The notes under the pieces: model-generated
Seen by the model: only the letters and a program-made list of their open reading frames with translations
The model's database searches: none
Told to the model about the DNA's origin: nothing
Assembly (NCBI GenBank): GCA_027081375.1
Contig: JALWKR010000244.1
Location: 1 to 11,381 of the forward strand
From: Persephonella sp.
GTDB taxonomy: Bacteria; Aquificota; Aquificia; Aquificales; Hydrogenothermaceae
Length of the DNA: 11,381 nucleotides
Reading direction: 5' to 3'
Program-made: the position numbers and the translations under genes
Shown here: positions 1 through 7,400 of the stretch, one piece after another
Layout: each line of letters opens with the position of its first letter
How positions within the stretch are numbered: position 1 is the first letter of the stretch

Positions 1-311
1 ACATCAAAGGTCATTCCTGATTTTGCAAAAGGAGGCATTTTTGCAGTAACAATAACAGCTGCTGCGTTTTTTGTTTTTACCTGATTTGGATCTATATATA
101 TACCCATTTTCCTAAGCATATTAGCTACACTAAGAAGAGTGTATCTACTTGTTGTTCCGTCTCCTGTTCCGTTAAGTCCAACAACTATTCCGTATCCTGT
201 TAGATAGTTTTCCCTTACTCCAAGAACATTAACTTCATCTTTTATCTTAACAATGTTCTCGCTGTAAGCTAATCCAAATATTAGAAAAAATATAAGGAAT
301 ATCTTTCTCAT
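1..311 (-). CDS. flgI: Flagellar P-ring protein FlgI, N-terminal part (cut by window edge)
   Basis: FlgI forms the P ring around the flagellar rod in the peptidoglycan layer. About 103 residues are visible. They begin with a Sec-type signal peptide (MRKIFLIFFLIFGLAYS, likely cleaved before EN). The start of the mature protein is typical of the family: IKDEVNVLGVRENYLTGYGIVVGLNGTGDG appears as consecutive short blocks around residues 21-51, followed by TLLSVANMLRKMGI. The frame stays open to base 1, so the remainder (family length is usually about 350-370 residues) lies outside the window. The ATG at 311 is preceded by a good Shine-Dalgarno sequence (GGGAGAG, about 8 bases upstream). It starts 17 bases after the flgH stop, so the two are surely cotranscribed. 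Identification is confident; only the length is unknown. Confidence 0.95.
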   Translation of the reverse strand, partial: MRKIFLIFFLIFGLAYSENIVKIKDEVNVLGVRENYLTGYGIVVGLNGTGDGTTSRYTLLSVANMLRKMGIYIDPNQVKTKNAAAVIVTAKMPPFAKSGMTFD

Positions 312-328
312 GACTCACTCTCCCTTTT

Positions 329-1027
329 TTAAAATGGCCATATCTTTATAAGAAATCTTGCAAGCCATCCTGGCTGCTGCTGATCTGCTATAAAACCTCT
401 TCCGTTATACTCAACCCTCATATCTGAAATCTGATATGAGTATATAGAGTTATCTGGTTGAATATAAGAAGGTTTGACAATTCCAGAAATTTTCAATATC
501 TGTTCATCGTTGTTTATTTTTAACCTTTTTTCTCCGACTATAAACAGGTTTCCATTTGGGTATACTTTAACAACCCTTGCAGTGATTGTTGCTATTAGTC
601 TTGCATTTCTCCCTGTTTTTCCCTGACCTTTAAACTGATTTGAGGAAGAAGCTTGCATACCTGCTATGGGACTCTTATTAGGAACATTTTTTCCCATTAA
701 AACAGGAGCAGGGAAATCAAGATTTACAGATGTATTTCTTCCTCCTTGACTTGTAGCTCCTCCTGAACCTGAGAGATTTTCCACTACTTTTATAGTAAGA
801 ATATCCCCTACCTGATGAGCTTTATCATCAGAAAACAGATCTCCATTTCCTGCATATAGAGAACCAGGAGCAGGTTTATACTGAGGTTTTCCAATATCTG
901 GAGGCATAGGAGGCGGTGTTTCTTGAATAACAACTGTTTTAGAAGCACAGGAGAAAAAGAATATTCCTGCAGCAGTTAAAATGAGCCCCCTATAAATAAA
1001 ACCTGATTTTTTCCAATAACTTTGCAT
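329..1027 (-). CDS. flgH: Flagellar L-ring lipoprotein FlgH
   Basis: FlgH assembles the L ring, the bushing of the flagellar rod in the outer membrane, so it implies a diderm cell. The 232-residue product matches the usual family length. It opens with a lipoprotein signal: basic residues (WKK, R13), a hydrophobic stretch and a lipobox FFSC with the lipidated Cys at about residue 27. Family features follow: GSLYAG then DLFSDDKAHQVGDILTIKVVEN (about residues 55-84), NARLIATITARVVKVYPNGNLFIVGEKRL (about 140-168), and the C-terminal SGIVKP, YSYQISDMRVEYNGRG. The ATG at 1027 has GGGAAAG about 9 bases upstream and is the only start that keeps the full signal peptide. The first 52 bases overlap the end of flgA, an overlap that suggests translational coupling. 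Confidence 0.95.
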   Translation of the reverse strand: MQSYWKKSGFIYRGLILTAAGIFFFSCASKTVVIQETPPPMPPDIGKPQYKPAPGSLYAGNGDLFSDDKAHQVGDILTIKVVENLSGSGGATSQGGRNTSVNLDFPAPVLMGKNVPNKSPIAGMQASSSNQFKGQGKTGRNARLIATITARVVKVYPNGNLFIVGEKRLKINNDEQILKISGIVKPSYIQPDNSIYSYQISDMRVEYNGRGFIADQQQPGWLARFLIKIWPF

Positions 1028-1680
1028 GGTATCACTTTCCCTGTTGATATATTTTTTACTTTTATTATTTGGTTAAGAAGTCCATTTTCTAAGGCTCTTC
1101 CTAATAATTCTATATGTATTAAACCTTTATTGTAAATTATTTTTACACTTGAGCCCCTATTAACTAGATAGTTAGGTTGTATCATATAATCTTTTATAGG
1201 TATCCCTTTTCTTATATTTATCTTTGCTCTGCTTCCTAGGATCTCCTGAAGAGAGGTTATTAGATGTCTTGGATTTCCTACATACTTTTTTAGCTCTATT
1301 TTCTCTTTTGTTATTATTTCTCCTCTTTTTATATAATCTTTAGAAAAAATAACATAAGAAATCTGTCTGTATTTAACAGGTATTGTTAATCTTTTTATTA
1401 ATTTTCCATTATCATAAACACTATAAGTGAGATATATATAAGCACTAGTTTGGGTTCTTTTTTTTATTTTTACCTGAAGACTGTTCCCTTTTATAGGCTT
1501 AAAGTTTGGATAAGAGATACTTTCTACCTGTATATTTTTGAAATTCCTTTTTAAAAAGTTTTCAACATCACTTTGAAGTCTATTTTTATCAATAAAAGAG
1601 GCAAAGGCTGCCTCAACAAAAAGTAAAAAAATAACTAATATTTTAAGACTTAAGGTTGCTAACTGTCCTGAGCATCTCAT
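976..1680 (-). CDS. flgA: Flagellar P-ring assembly chaperone FlgA
   Basis: FlgA is a periplasmic chaperone that helps FlgI polymerise into the P ring. I choose the ATG at 1680 (234 residues) because it gives an N-terminal signal peptide: a hydrophobic run ending VEAAFA, likely cleaved before SF. No ATG, GTG or TTG occurs in frame between that codon and the hydrophobic core. Upstream ATGs at 1713 and 1728 would only add residues in front of the signal and lie deeper inside flgG. The C-terminal half is SAF/FlgA-like: YVIFSKDYIKRGEIITKEKIEL, then LGSRAKINIRKGIPI, then NRGSSVKIIYNKGLIHIELLGRAL and IKVKNISTGKVIPCKVIG. The Shine-Dalgarno site is poor (AAAAGG about 15 bases upstream), which fits coupling to flgG. 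The gene overlaps flgG by 38 bases and flgH by 52. The family call is firm; the start is less certain. Confidence 0.88.
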   Translation of the reverse strand: MRCSGQLATLSLKILVIFLLFVEAAFASFIDKNRLQSDVENFLKRNFKNIQVESISYPNFKPIKGNSLQVKIKKRTQTSAYIYLTYSVYDNGKLIKRLTIPVKYRQISYVIFSKDYIKRGEIITKEKIELKKYVGNPRHLITSLQEILGSRAKINIRKGIPIKDYMIQPNYLVNRGSSVKIIYNKGLIHIELLGRALENGLLNQIIKVKNISTGKVIPCKVIGKNQVLFIGGSF

Positions 1681-2443
1681 CTGCTGTTGTAATACCTTTT
1701 GAATTAATCTCATAGGCTCTTTGAGCAACTATTAGATTTACCATCTCCTCAACAATGTTTACATTTGAGGATTCTAAAAACCCCTGAGCTATCTTCCCAA
1801 ATCCATCAGTGTTTGGGTCTCCTTCTATCTCTTCTCCTGATGCATCTGTTTTAACAAAGAGGTTTTCTCCTATAGCCTTTAAACCAGCTGGATTTATAAA
1901 CTTGTATAGCTTTATATTTGCTATTTCCTCTGTTGTCTGCTGTCCCCCTTCATTTCTAACAACATAAACATTTCCGTTAGGGCTTATCTGAATGCTAACA
2001 AGGGTTTCAGGAGCTGATATCTGAATGTTTGGGTAAAGTCTGTATCCGTTTGGAGTTACAACATACCCCTGATCATCTATCTGAAAGTTTCCAGCTCTTG
2101 TATAAGCCTCTCCACCACCAGGAAGTTCTATCTTAAAAAATCCATCTCCCTGTATAGCTAAATCTAGTGGTTTGTCTGTTTTTATAAGACTACCTTGAGA
2201 AAATATTTTACTAACATCTGAAAGTTTTACTCCTAAACCTATCTGTATTCCAGATGGGACTCTTGTTTCATTTGAACTCATTACACCAGGGTCTTTTATA
2301 TCCTGATATATTAAGTCCTCAAAGTTTGCTCTACTTCTTTTAAACCCAACTGTGTTAACGTTTGCTATGTTGTGGGATATAACATCTAGATTTGTCTGCT
2401 GTGCTTCCATTCCAGATGCAGAAGTCCATAAAGCTCTAATCAT
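1643..2443 (-). CDS. flgG: Flagellar distal rod protein FlgG
   Basis: FlgG builds the distal rod, the drive-shaft segment that passes through the P and L rings made by the downstream genes. At 266 residues it is close to the usual length (about 260). The N-terminus carries the rod/hook signature: MIRALWTSASGMEAQQTNLD, then ISHNIANVNTVGFKRSRANFEDL (about residues 22-44). The central region has LDLAIQGDGFFKI and YTRAGNFQIDDQGYVVTPNGYRL. The conserved C-terminal helix region is QGFLESSNVNIVEEMVNLI, then AQRAYEINSKGI. The ATG at 2443 is preceded by AAAGGGAGAG with proper spacing. It is the first gene of the operon in this window, directly behind the divergent promoter region. Confidence 0.97.
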   Translation of the reverse strand: MIRALWTSASGMEAQQTNLDVISHNIANVNTVGFKRSRANFEDLIYQDIKDPGVMSSNETRVPSGIQIGLGVKLSDVSKIFSQGSLIKTDKPLDLAIQGDGFFKIELPGGGEAYTRAGNFQIDDQGYVVTPNGYRLYPNIQISAPETLVSIQISPNGNVYVVRNEGGQQTTEEIANIKLYKFINPAGLKAIGENLFVKTDASGEEIEGDPNTDGFGKIAQGFLESSNVNIVEEMVNLIVAQRAYEINSKGITTADEMLRTVSNLKS

Positions 2444-2479
2444 TACACTCTCCCTTTAGAAAATTCCTTTTATTAACCT

Positions 2480-2506
2480 GTTTCGACAGCAGTGTAAAAA
2501 AGTTTA
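2480..2506 (-). promoter_or_regulatory. Candidate sigma-28 (FliA-type) flagellar promoter upstream of flgG
   Basis: On the minus strand the sequence reads TAAACTTT (2499-2506), 11 bases, then GTCGAAAC (2480-2487). The enterobacterial sigma-28 consensus is TAAAGTTT-N11-GCCGATAA. The match is 7/8 in the -35 half, 5/8 in the -10 half, and the spacing is exact. The site sits in front of a flagellar operon, the expected context. Rod genes are class 2 (not FliA-dependent) in enterobacteria, so this would be a lineage-specific arrangement. The -10 half is weak, hence the moderate confidence. Confidence 0.4.
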
Positions 2507-2509
2507 ACA

Positions 2510-2537
2510 ATTATAACCTTGGAGAATTAACTTCCAA
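2510..2537 (-). promoter_or_regulatory. Candidate sigma70-type promoter for the flgGAHI operon
   Basis: Read on the minus strand, -35 TTGGAA (2532-2537, 4 of 6 consensus bases) and a perfect -10 TATAAT (2510-2515) are separated by 16 bases. Transcription would start near 2503, about 60 bases before the flgG ATG. This is by-eye matching in an A+T-rich region, but the perfect -10 box makes it credible. Confidence 0.5.
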
Positions 2538-2566
2538 CTGAAATTAATAACTCTCTGAGATAAAAT
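2538..2566 (+). promoter_or_regulatory. Candidate sigma70-type promoter for the aminotransferase operon
   Basis: The -35 box CTGAAA (2538-2543, 4/6) and the -10 box TAAAAT (2561-2566, 5/6) have an ideal 17-base spacer. The start would be near 2573, leaving a leader of about 25 bases that contains the ribosome binding site. The -35 box directly abuts that of the divergent flgG promoter, so the two polymerase sites may interfere. Confidence 0.45.
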
Positions 2567-2585
2567 TTTTAAAGCTATAAAAAAA

Positions 2586-2591
2586 GGAGGG
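2586..2591 (+). promoter_or_regulatory. Strong ribosome binding site that fixes a TTG start
   Basis: GGAGGG lies 6 bases before TTG at 2598. An in-frame TAG occupies 2595-2597, immediately before that TTG, so no earlier start is possible. The next in-frame ATG is about 100 codons later, inside the conserved fold. TTG is therefore the start codon. Confidence 0.85.
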
Positions 2592-2597
2592 AAATAG

Positions 2598-3773
2598 TTG
2601 AAGTTTTCAGAAAGGATACTTAGAGTTCAACCATCTCAAACATTAGTTATAACAGCAAAAGCTGCTGAACTAAGAAGAAAAGGTATTGATGTAATTGGTT
2701 TTGGAGCAGGAGAACCTGATTTTGACACTCCTGATTTTGTAAAAGAAGCTGCTATAAAAGCATTGAAGGAAGGTAAAACAAAGTATACTCCAGCAGCAGG
2801 AATTCCTGAACTTAGGGAAGGTATAGCAAAAAGACTTAAGGAGAAAAACAACATAGATTATTCTCCTTCGGAAGTAGTTGTTACCCCAGGAGCTAAAATG
2901 GCTTTATATGAAGTTTTTGCTATTCTCCTTAATCCTGGAGATGAGGTTATTGTTCCTGCTCCTTACTGGGTTTCATACACAGAACAGATAAAACTGTGTG
3001 ATGGGAAACCTGTTATTGTGGAAATGTCTGAAGAAAATGGTTTTGTTTTAACAGCAGACCTTGTGAAGGAAGCAATTACAGAAAAAACAAAAGCCCTTGT
3101 TTTAAATACCCCTTCAAATCCAACAGGAGCAGTGATACCAAAATCAGAGCTTGAAAAGATAGCTGAAGTTTGCCTTGAAAATAATGTGATGATTATATCT
3201 GATGAGTGTTATGAGGAGTTTTGCTACGATGAAGAACATGTAAGTATTGCTTCTTTATCAAAAGAGGTAAGGGATATAACTTTCACTGTAAATGCTTTTT
3301 CAAAAGCTTATTCAATGACAGGTTGGAGAATAGGATGGGTTGCAGCTCCTGAGGAGTATATAAAGAAAATAAACATTATTCAGTCCCAAACAATCTCAAA
3401 CCCTACATCTTTTGCTCAGTACGGAGCTTTAGCTGCTCTTGAGGACAAAGGAAAATTCCCAGCTATGATGAAAGAAGAGTTTAGAAAGAGAAGAGACTAT
3501 ATAGTAGATGAGTTTCGTTCTATTGAAGGTATAACAGTTCCTACTCCAAAAGGAGCTTTTTATGTCTTTCCTAATATTTCAGCTTATATAAAAGGTGATA
3601 TAAAAAACGATATAGATTTCACAACTTATTTACTTGAAGAGGCTAAAGTAGCTGTAGTGCCAGGTTCAGCATTTGGAAAAGAAGGATACATAAGACTTTC
3701 TTATGCAACATCTATGGAAAACATTAAAGAAGGTATGAGAAGAATAAAAGAAGCATTAAAAAAACTTCAGTAA
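2598..3773 (+). CDS. aspC: PLP-dependent aspartate-type aminotransferase (class I)
   Basis: This cytoplasmic enzyme transfers an amino group between an amino acid and a 2-oxo acid using pyridoxal phosphate. The 391-residue product has every hallmark of fold-type I class I aminotransferases, in the thermophilic AspAT branch (I-gamma). These are GAGEPDFDTP (residues 36-45), YTPAAGIPELREGIA (about 63-77), TPSNPTGAVI with the Asn of NPTG at 174, SDECYEEF with Asp202 and Tyr205, the Schiff-base lysine in NAFSKAYSMTGWRIGW (Lys236), and the substrate-carboxylate Arg in YIRLSYA (Arg366). The start is TTG, fixed by a strong ribosome binding site and an adjacent in-frame stop. Members of this branch act on aspartate, and some also on prephenate; sequence alone does not separate these, so the symbol is a family-level label. 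The thioredoxin-like gene follows after 10 bases. Confidence 0.9.
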   Translation: MKFSERILRVQPSQTLVITAKAAELRRKGIDVIGFGAGEPDFDTPDFVKEAAIKALKEGKTKYTPAAGIPELREGIAKRLKEKNNIDYSPSEVVVTPGAKMALYEVFAILLNPGDEVIVPAPYWVSYTEQIKLCDGKPVIVEMSEENGFVLTADLVKEAITEKTKALVLNTPSNPTGAVIPKSELEKIAEVCLENNVMIISDECYEEFCYDEEHVSIASLSKEVRDITFTVNAFSKAYSMTGWRIGWVAAPEEYIKKINIIQSQTISNPTSFAQYGALAALEDKGKFPAMMKEEFRKRRDYIVDEFRSIEGITVPTPKGAFYVFPNISAYIKGDIKNDIDFTTYLLEEAKVAVVPGSAFGKEGYIRLSYATSMENIKEGMRRIKEALKKLQ

Positions 3774-3783
3774 GAGGTGAGAT

Positions 3784-4317
3784 ATGTTAAAGAGAGTTTT
3801 TCAGCTTTTAAGTTTATTTTTAGTAGCTTTTTTACTCTTTTCTTGTGAAAAAAGTGGTTCAGGAAAAGGCTCAGATAAGTTTAAAGTAGACCCTGAACCT
3901 ATTATTCAAGATGCTATGAAAAACAAAAAGTTCCTTTTTATCATTTTTGAATCTGCTGACTGTAAGTATTGTGCCAAGTTAAACAGAGAAGTTTTAAACA
4001 AATTAGACTTTAAACAAAAAGTTATTAAAAACAAGGGAGCTGTAGCTATTATTAACGTCTATGGACAAAGAGAAGTTACTGACCCTGAAACAGGAAAGAA
4101 AATGACAGAGGAAGCCCTTGCTTTAGCATATAGAGTGCAGGGATATCCTACTATTGTTGTCTTTGAACCTAAGGAAGATGGAAAGATGAAAATCCTTTAT
4201 GTTATCCCTGGATATATTCCAAAAGAAGATTTTGAAGGACTTTTAGAGTATCTAAGCTCTGGCTGTTATAGGAAAGTAAAATATCCTGAATTTATCAAAA
4301 AAGGAAAATCCTGCTAA
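3784..4317 (+). CDS. Thioredoxin-fold lipoprotein with CKYC active site
   Basis: This is a likely membrane-anchored thiol-disulfide protein acting in the periplasm. The 177-residue product starts with a lipoprotein signal (MLKR, hydrophobic run, lipobox LFSC with Cys21), then a Ser/Gly/Lys linker. A thioredoxin-like domain follows: FLFIIFESADCKYCAKLN holds the redox pair Cys60-X2-Cys63, and GYPTIVVFEP supplies the cis-proline after the active site. The fold resembles the thioredoxin_2/SoxW-type families. The C-terminus carries two more cysteines, Cys161 and the final residue Cys177. ATG 3784 is preceded by GAGGTGA and lies 10 bases after the aminotransferase stop, so the two are cotranscribed. 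The substrate is unknown; a link to sulfur oxidation (SoxW-like) or to general disulfide exchange is inference. Confidence 0.82.
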   Translation: MLKRVFQLLSLFLVAFLLFSCEKSGSGKGSDKFKVDPEPIIQDAMKNKKFLFIIFESADCKYCAKLNREVLNKLDFKQKVIKNKGAVAIINVYGQREVTDPETGKKMTEEALALAYRVQGYPTIVVFEPKEDGKMKILYVIPGYIPKEDFEGLLEYLSSGCYRKVKYPEFIKKGKSC

Positions 4318-4338
4318 AAGCAGGGTTTTTCTTTTTTT
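4305..4338 (+). terminator. Intrinsic terminator overlapping the stop codon of the thioredoxin-like gene
   Basis: AAAATCCTGC (4305-4314) pairs with GCAGGGTTTT (4320-4329) in a 10-bp stem with one G-U pair and a TAAAA loop. A T-rich tail runs to 4338 (T, C, then seven T). The stop codon TAA (4315-4317) lies in the loop, so the last codons form the ascending arm. It ends the aminotransferase operon. Confidence 0.88.
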
Positions 4339-4448
4339 AGAGAAAATTTTTTTAAAGGTTTCATCAAAGCGTAACAGTAAATAATTAAAAAACTAATTCA
4401 ATTTGTTCGCTTTTGTATTTCCAAGTTTTCTTTATATAAAAGATTAAT
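4339..4448. other. Spacer between convergent transcription units
   Basis: This A+T-rich stretch lies between the two hairpins that end the convergent operons. I see no open reading frame, promoter pair, repeat or RNA gene in it. Confidence 0.5.
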
Positions 4449-4475
4449 AAGCCTCCAGTTATACATTGGAGGCTT
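4449..4475 (-). terminator. Hairpin terminator behind the giant surface-protein gene
   Basis: AAGCCTCCA (4449-4457) and TGGAGGCTT (4467-4475) form a perfect 9-bp stem with a 9-base loop. It begins about 15 bases past the stop codon of the minus-strand gene. Reading on the minus strand, the stem is followed by ATTAATCTTTTATAT, a loose U-rich tail. The plus-strand side lacks a T run, so it mainly serves the minus-strand gene. Confidence 0.75.
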
Positions 4476-4490
4476 AATTAGATCTGTATC

Positions 4491-7400
4491 CTAATTAATC
4501 TTTGATTTAATCAATTTTAATTTTGAGTCTTTAAAAAGAATATATATATTAAGGTTCTCGTCTAAGTCAGATGCAAATGTTTCATTAACATCACTTAGAG
4601 TATATTTACTAACAGAATTATCTGTAGGATTCCATACATACATAATTATATTGTTCGAATTTACGCCTAAAACAATAACTTTATTTTCTAAAGTAAAACT
4701 TTGCTTAATTTGAGATACCCCTTCTATACTAAATAGAGTTTCAATATTTGTACCATTATATCCATAAACTTCCCAACTAGAATTTCCTGAGAATTTGTAG
4801 AATGTAATTGTAATATCTCCTGAGATATGTTTATTATCTCTATTTTCGATGTAAGAATCTGAAGATGTAAACTCTAATATTAGAGAATTATTTTTGATGC
4901 TACATACATCATGATAAAAACAACCAAAAAGATTTAAATTTTCTGTATCATCAGGATAGATATTTTTGTTTGAGGTATCAATATCTGTGTAAAAAGGTAT
5001 CATCTGTTTTAAATAACCTATTTTAGAAGAAGATATTCTCCACGCTACAAATAAATTATTGCCTATTTTTAATAGTTTAGCAGCGTAGAATTTTCCTCCT
5101 GTATTGATATCAGTTTTACTGTTGTTATCTAGATCTAATAGATAAAGGTTTTCTTGATCTCCATATAATACATAAACTGTAGAATTTATAACTCTAGACG
5201 AATATACCGCTATATTTTTAGAAAATGAGAAATATTTACCTACTCTTTTATTATTTAGCAAGGTAACAGTATTAGATGAAATTTTAGAATCAAGATTTTT
5301 ATCATAAATATCGTGATAAAGCTGAATTTTCTCATATGTATAATATCCTGTATTTGCATCACTATCATTAGGATTATCTTCTACATATCTTTCTTTATAA
5401 AGATAAACAACGTGGATATTATTTGTTGAATTATCTTTGTGAACACTAATAGGTATTATTTCTTGGCTTTTATATAAAGCCTGTGGTGGTAAAGATGGAT
5501 AAGTAAATATTTCAACAGTTTTTCCTTGTATATCCTGGTTGTAAATTTTTCTTTTTACTTTAAAATAACCTGATTTGGCTTTTAATGTATTGCCTAATTC
5601 ATCACGTATGTTAAATAGTAAATAGGCTCTATCTGATGCCTTTAAATTTGTGTCAGGTAATTTTACAGAAATATTATTTAAATCTGTAAATTCTCCAAGC
5701 CATTCTGAATTACTTTCATTGTAGTAATAATAAATACTTACAGTTTTAGGAGGTATTCCATCTCCAAAATTTAGCTCTACGTTAATAGTATCGCCAACAG
5801 TATATACATCTCCCTCTTTAGGAGAAAGAACTTGAATATCTTTTATAGTAGATACAACTTCTACAGGACCAATAACTTTTTCTGCAAAATTACCAGTTTC
5901 ATCATAAACAACTAGTTTAAATGTTAAAATATCGCCCTTTACTACGTAATCAGGAACTTTCCAATTAAAGCTGTGTTGCAAACTTTTCATTTTTTCTATA
6001 TTTTCTTTTTGTCCTATAAGCTGCCAATCTTCGTTATTATGCTTTATATATACTTCTGCTCTTTTTGCTATATTGTTGTCACTAAAAAGGAATGATAAAG
6101 ATAAATTAGAACCTTCATATACATAAAATGGGTTACTTAAGCTACTTTCTTTTGCATGATTTCCATCTATCCTAAAGTAATCTATAACTGGTTGATCAGA
6201 ATCTGTATAAGTTATAGGCAGTTCGTATATATTGTTAGATACATTTAATTCTCCTTGTTTCAGATCTTCTATTTTTGCCACTATATATGTGGTTCCGGGA
6301 CGAAGAACAAGATCATGCTCTTCTCCATTGTTATCAGTCCAAGCTCTGTCTCTAAATTTTAAAGTTGCCTCATAAGTTCGTGTTTCTCCTGGAGCTAATT
6401 CATCTGATAGTAGAATATAACTTTCTCCTTTCGGAAAGGATGTTACTTTGTTTTCTTGAGGAATTTTGTAATAAAAGAATATCTCTCCTAGTTGTGATGG
6501 AATATTTCCTACATTCTGAACAGAAACACTAACTCTAACCTGAGAATTTGGTTCTAATTGATCTAAAAGTTTCATATCAATAATCTGAAAGTCATAAGCT
6601 TCTTGAGATTGAGCATTGTTATTAACTTCTATAAATAAACTTTTATCTGATAATTCTTTCCCATCTGAAACTTTTAGCTTCGCATTGTAAGTACCAGCTT
6701 CTCTATATATATATGATACAGTTCCTGAAGAGCAATCCTGTATTGTTTTATCTAAAATACCATCTCCATCAAAATCAAACTCACATAAAAGTCTATCTTT
6801 ATCCAAATCAGAAACATCATATCTAAATGTAACTTCAGAATTAACATTTACTTTGGTATTATCTGCTGTAAATTGATTAATTATTGGTTTGTTATTAGTA
6901 TCGTTGTTTTCTTCTATTTGCAGTTTACTCCAATCTACAATCTTATCTTTAGTATTTAGTATCAGTTTTTTATCAAACTTACCATCATTATTTGTATCAT
7001 ATTCTAAAACAGCAGCTATAACCTTTCCACTACCTCTTAGATTAATTCCTATTTCCTTTATAGAATTTCCAAGATATATATCCTCTGAAAGTAGTTTTCT
7101 ATTTTTATATTGACCTGATGTATCTTTCTCATATCTGTATACTGAAAAACCATTAGTATCCAATTCTATTGTGTATCTACTAAAACTATATGCTCCTATC
7201 ATATCACTTAATACTTCATAATAATTTCTTTCAACTGAACCTGTTGTTAAATCCTTTTTAATAATTTGACCAAACCCTTCCTCAGTTTGAATATCTTGAT
7301 AATAACCATTATTTATTGGGATCACTCCTAGCTTGAAGGAATTTGTTGATATCCAGAACTCCCTATCGTAGTACTTTAATCCACCTGTTTTTGTAACAAA

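Larger units (their letters stand above)
2444..2597. other. Divergent intergenic control region between flgG and the aminotransferase gene
   Basis: This 154-base A+T-rich spacer separates two operons read in opposite directions. It holds two sigma70-like promoters whose -35 boxes abut (2532-2537 minus, 2538-2543 plus), a sigma-28-like site in the flgG leader, and the ribosome binding sites of both first genes. A 4-base stem with a TTCG loop (2478-2489) overlaps the sigma-28-like -10 box; it is too short to interpret alone. No operator for a known regulator was recognised. Confidence 0.6.

Noticed and set aside
1681..1728. Earlier flgA starts at 1713 and 1728
   Set aside because: They would put extra polar residues in front of a complete signal peptide and lengthen the overlap with flgG, with no better ribosome binding site.
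2478..2489. Small inverted repeat CTGT-TTCG-ACAG as an operator or hairpin
   Set aside because: The stem is only 4 bp and overlaps the sigma-28-like box. It is too short to support a separate regulatory call.
2636..2854. Minus-strand open frame of 72 codons inside the aminotransferase gene
   Set aside because: It is antisense to a strongly conserved coding region, its product is low-complexity hydrophobic, and it has no ribosome binding site. It is a shadow frame.
6700..6790. FDFDGDG motifs taken as dockerin, EF-hand or RTX calcium repeats
   Set aside because: The motif occurs once per PKD domain in the position of the family's D-x-G-D-G strand, without the 9-residue RTX periodicity or the paired 12-residue dockerin loops.
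6889..7113. Plus-strand open frame of 74 codons inside the giant gene
   Set aside because: Its Leu/Ser/Phe-rich product is what antisense reading of an A+T-rich Lys/Asp gene gives. No family is recognised.
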